Shown piece after piece: positions 31,525 to 31,714 of a stretch of DNA of 31,714 nucleotides. Below the pieces are notes generated by a model. It ran no database searches. It had not been told where the DNA came from and saw nothing but the letters and a program-made list of their open reading frames with translations. The stretch lies in NCBI GenBank assembly GCA_043424615.1, contig JBHWOX010000034.1, positions 1 to 31,714 of the forward strand. The letters run 5' to 3'. Numbering within the stretch: position 1 is the first letter of the stretch; each line of letters opens with the position of its first letter. This stretch comes from JAUNQW01 sp043424615 (GTDB taxonomy: Bacteria > Bacillota > Bacilli > Lactobacillales > Carnobacteriaceae_A). Made by a program: the position numbers and the translations under genes.

Positions 31525-31714
31525 TTATGCTTTGGATGATTGAGTTTTGCGGTAATAATACACGCCAGCAAAAGCAAAAATGGCGTTAAATAATAAGAAA
31601 AAAGGGACGTAGACTGGATTAATCAAAATGTTACCAAAAATAATAACGAGCGCCCCGACTAATGCTAAGATTGGGAAAATTCCAGCAAATAGGGTGGATG
31701 TTAAGATATGACGC
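31525..31714 (-). CDS. C-terminal fragment of a membrane protein (continues past window)
   Basis: The minus-strand frame is open from the right edge to TAA at 31525-31527 and encodes 63 residues. Two hydrophobic helices (ILTSTLFAGIFPILALVGAL and the VYVPFFLLFNAIFAFAGVYY region) end in a basic tail (YRKTQSSKA). A terminator hairpin lies just downstream, which supports a real gene end. The family cannot be told from this part. Confidence 0.65.
   Translation of the reverse strand, partial: RHILTSTLFAGIFPILALVGALVIIFGNILINPVYVPFFLLFNAIFAFAGVYYYRKTQSSKA

Noticed and set aside
1..31714. CRISPR arrays, tRNA/rRNA genes, transposases, phage genes, toxin-antitoxin pairs
   Set aside because: I looked for regular repeats, cloverleaf-like and CCA-ended sequences, and transposase or integrase motifs on both strands, and saw none.

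Overview
The window looks like an ordinary chromosomal segment of a low-GC Gram-positive bacterium, most likely of the order Lactobacillales (an Aerococcaceae/Carnobacteriaceae-like relative is my guess, not a determination). The reasons are AT-rich composition, strong AGGAGG-type ribosome binding sites, RexB-type rather than AddB-type helicase/nuclease, several lipoproteins with Gram-positive lipoboxes, a CcpA-type cre site and compact rho-independent terminators. I see no phage, insertion sequence, CRISPR array, tRNA or rRNA gene, and no region whose composition stands out by eye.

Layout, left to right. (1) 1-6898: rexB (5' end outside the window) and rexA, the double-strand-break repair helicase/nuclease. 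(2) 7116-9130: a TVP38/TMEM64 membrane protein, then a YdjY-like lipoprotein with a CxxCxxxCP motif and a small four-helix membrane protein. These echo the ydjX/ydjY neighbourhood of E. coli. A TTTACA-N5-TTTACA tandem site lies in the lipoprotein promoter. (3) 9208-13495, minus strand: an FtsX/MacB-type permease without an ATPase, and a three-gene cell-envelope operon (YkyA-like lipoprotein, NodB deacetylase lipoprotein, DUF4015 glycoside-hydrolase-like protein) with touching or overlapping genes. (4) 13644-16775: lspA and an RluD-type pseudouridine synthase, convergent with rqcH.

(5) 16953-19705: a three-gene ABC importer of the TrpXYZ type whose binding protein lacks a lipobox cysteine. (6) 19786-21126: NADP-type glutamate dehydrogenase. 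(7) 21360-24070: a DUF697/YcjF-like GTPase and an unrecognised soluble protein built from two ~230-residue repeats. (8) 24232-27642: an rbsA-rbsC-rbsB ribose-type importer behind a cre site and an overlapping perfect inverted repeat, with no rbsK, rbsD or rbsR. (9) 27807-29880, minus strand: psuK (with an N-terminal HTH) and psuG for pseudouridine breakdown, convergent with rbsB across a perfect bidirectional terminator. (10) 29978-31409, minus strand: a CPBP-family membrane protein overlapping a TetR regulator, followed at the right edge by the C-terminus of another membrane protein.

Functional reading. Region 8 brings in a pentose or nucleoside and region 9 yields ribose-5-phosphate plus uracil, so the two make a plausible ribose/nucleoside salvage block. 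Regions 3 and 4 concern the outer face of the membrane: lipoprotein maturation next to two lipoprotein genes. I find no single obvious new defence or biosynthetic system. The best leads are the YdjX/YdjY-like cluster with its tandem operator, the duplicated-domain protein beside the GTPase, the envelope operon, and the apparent AUC start of psuK.
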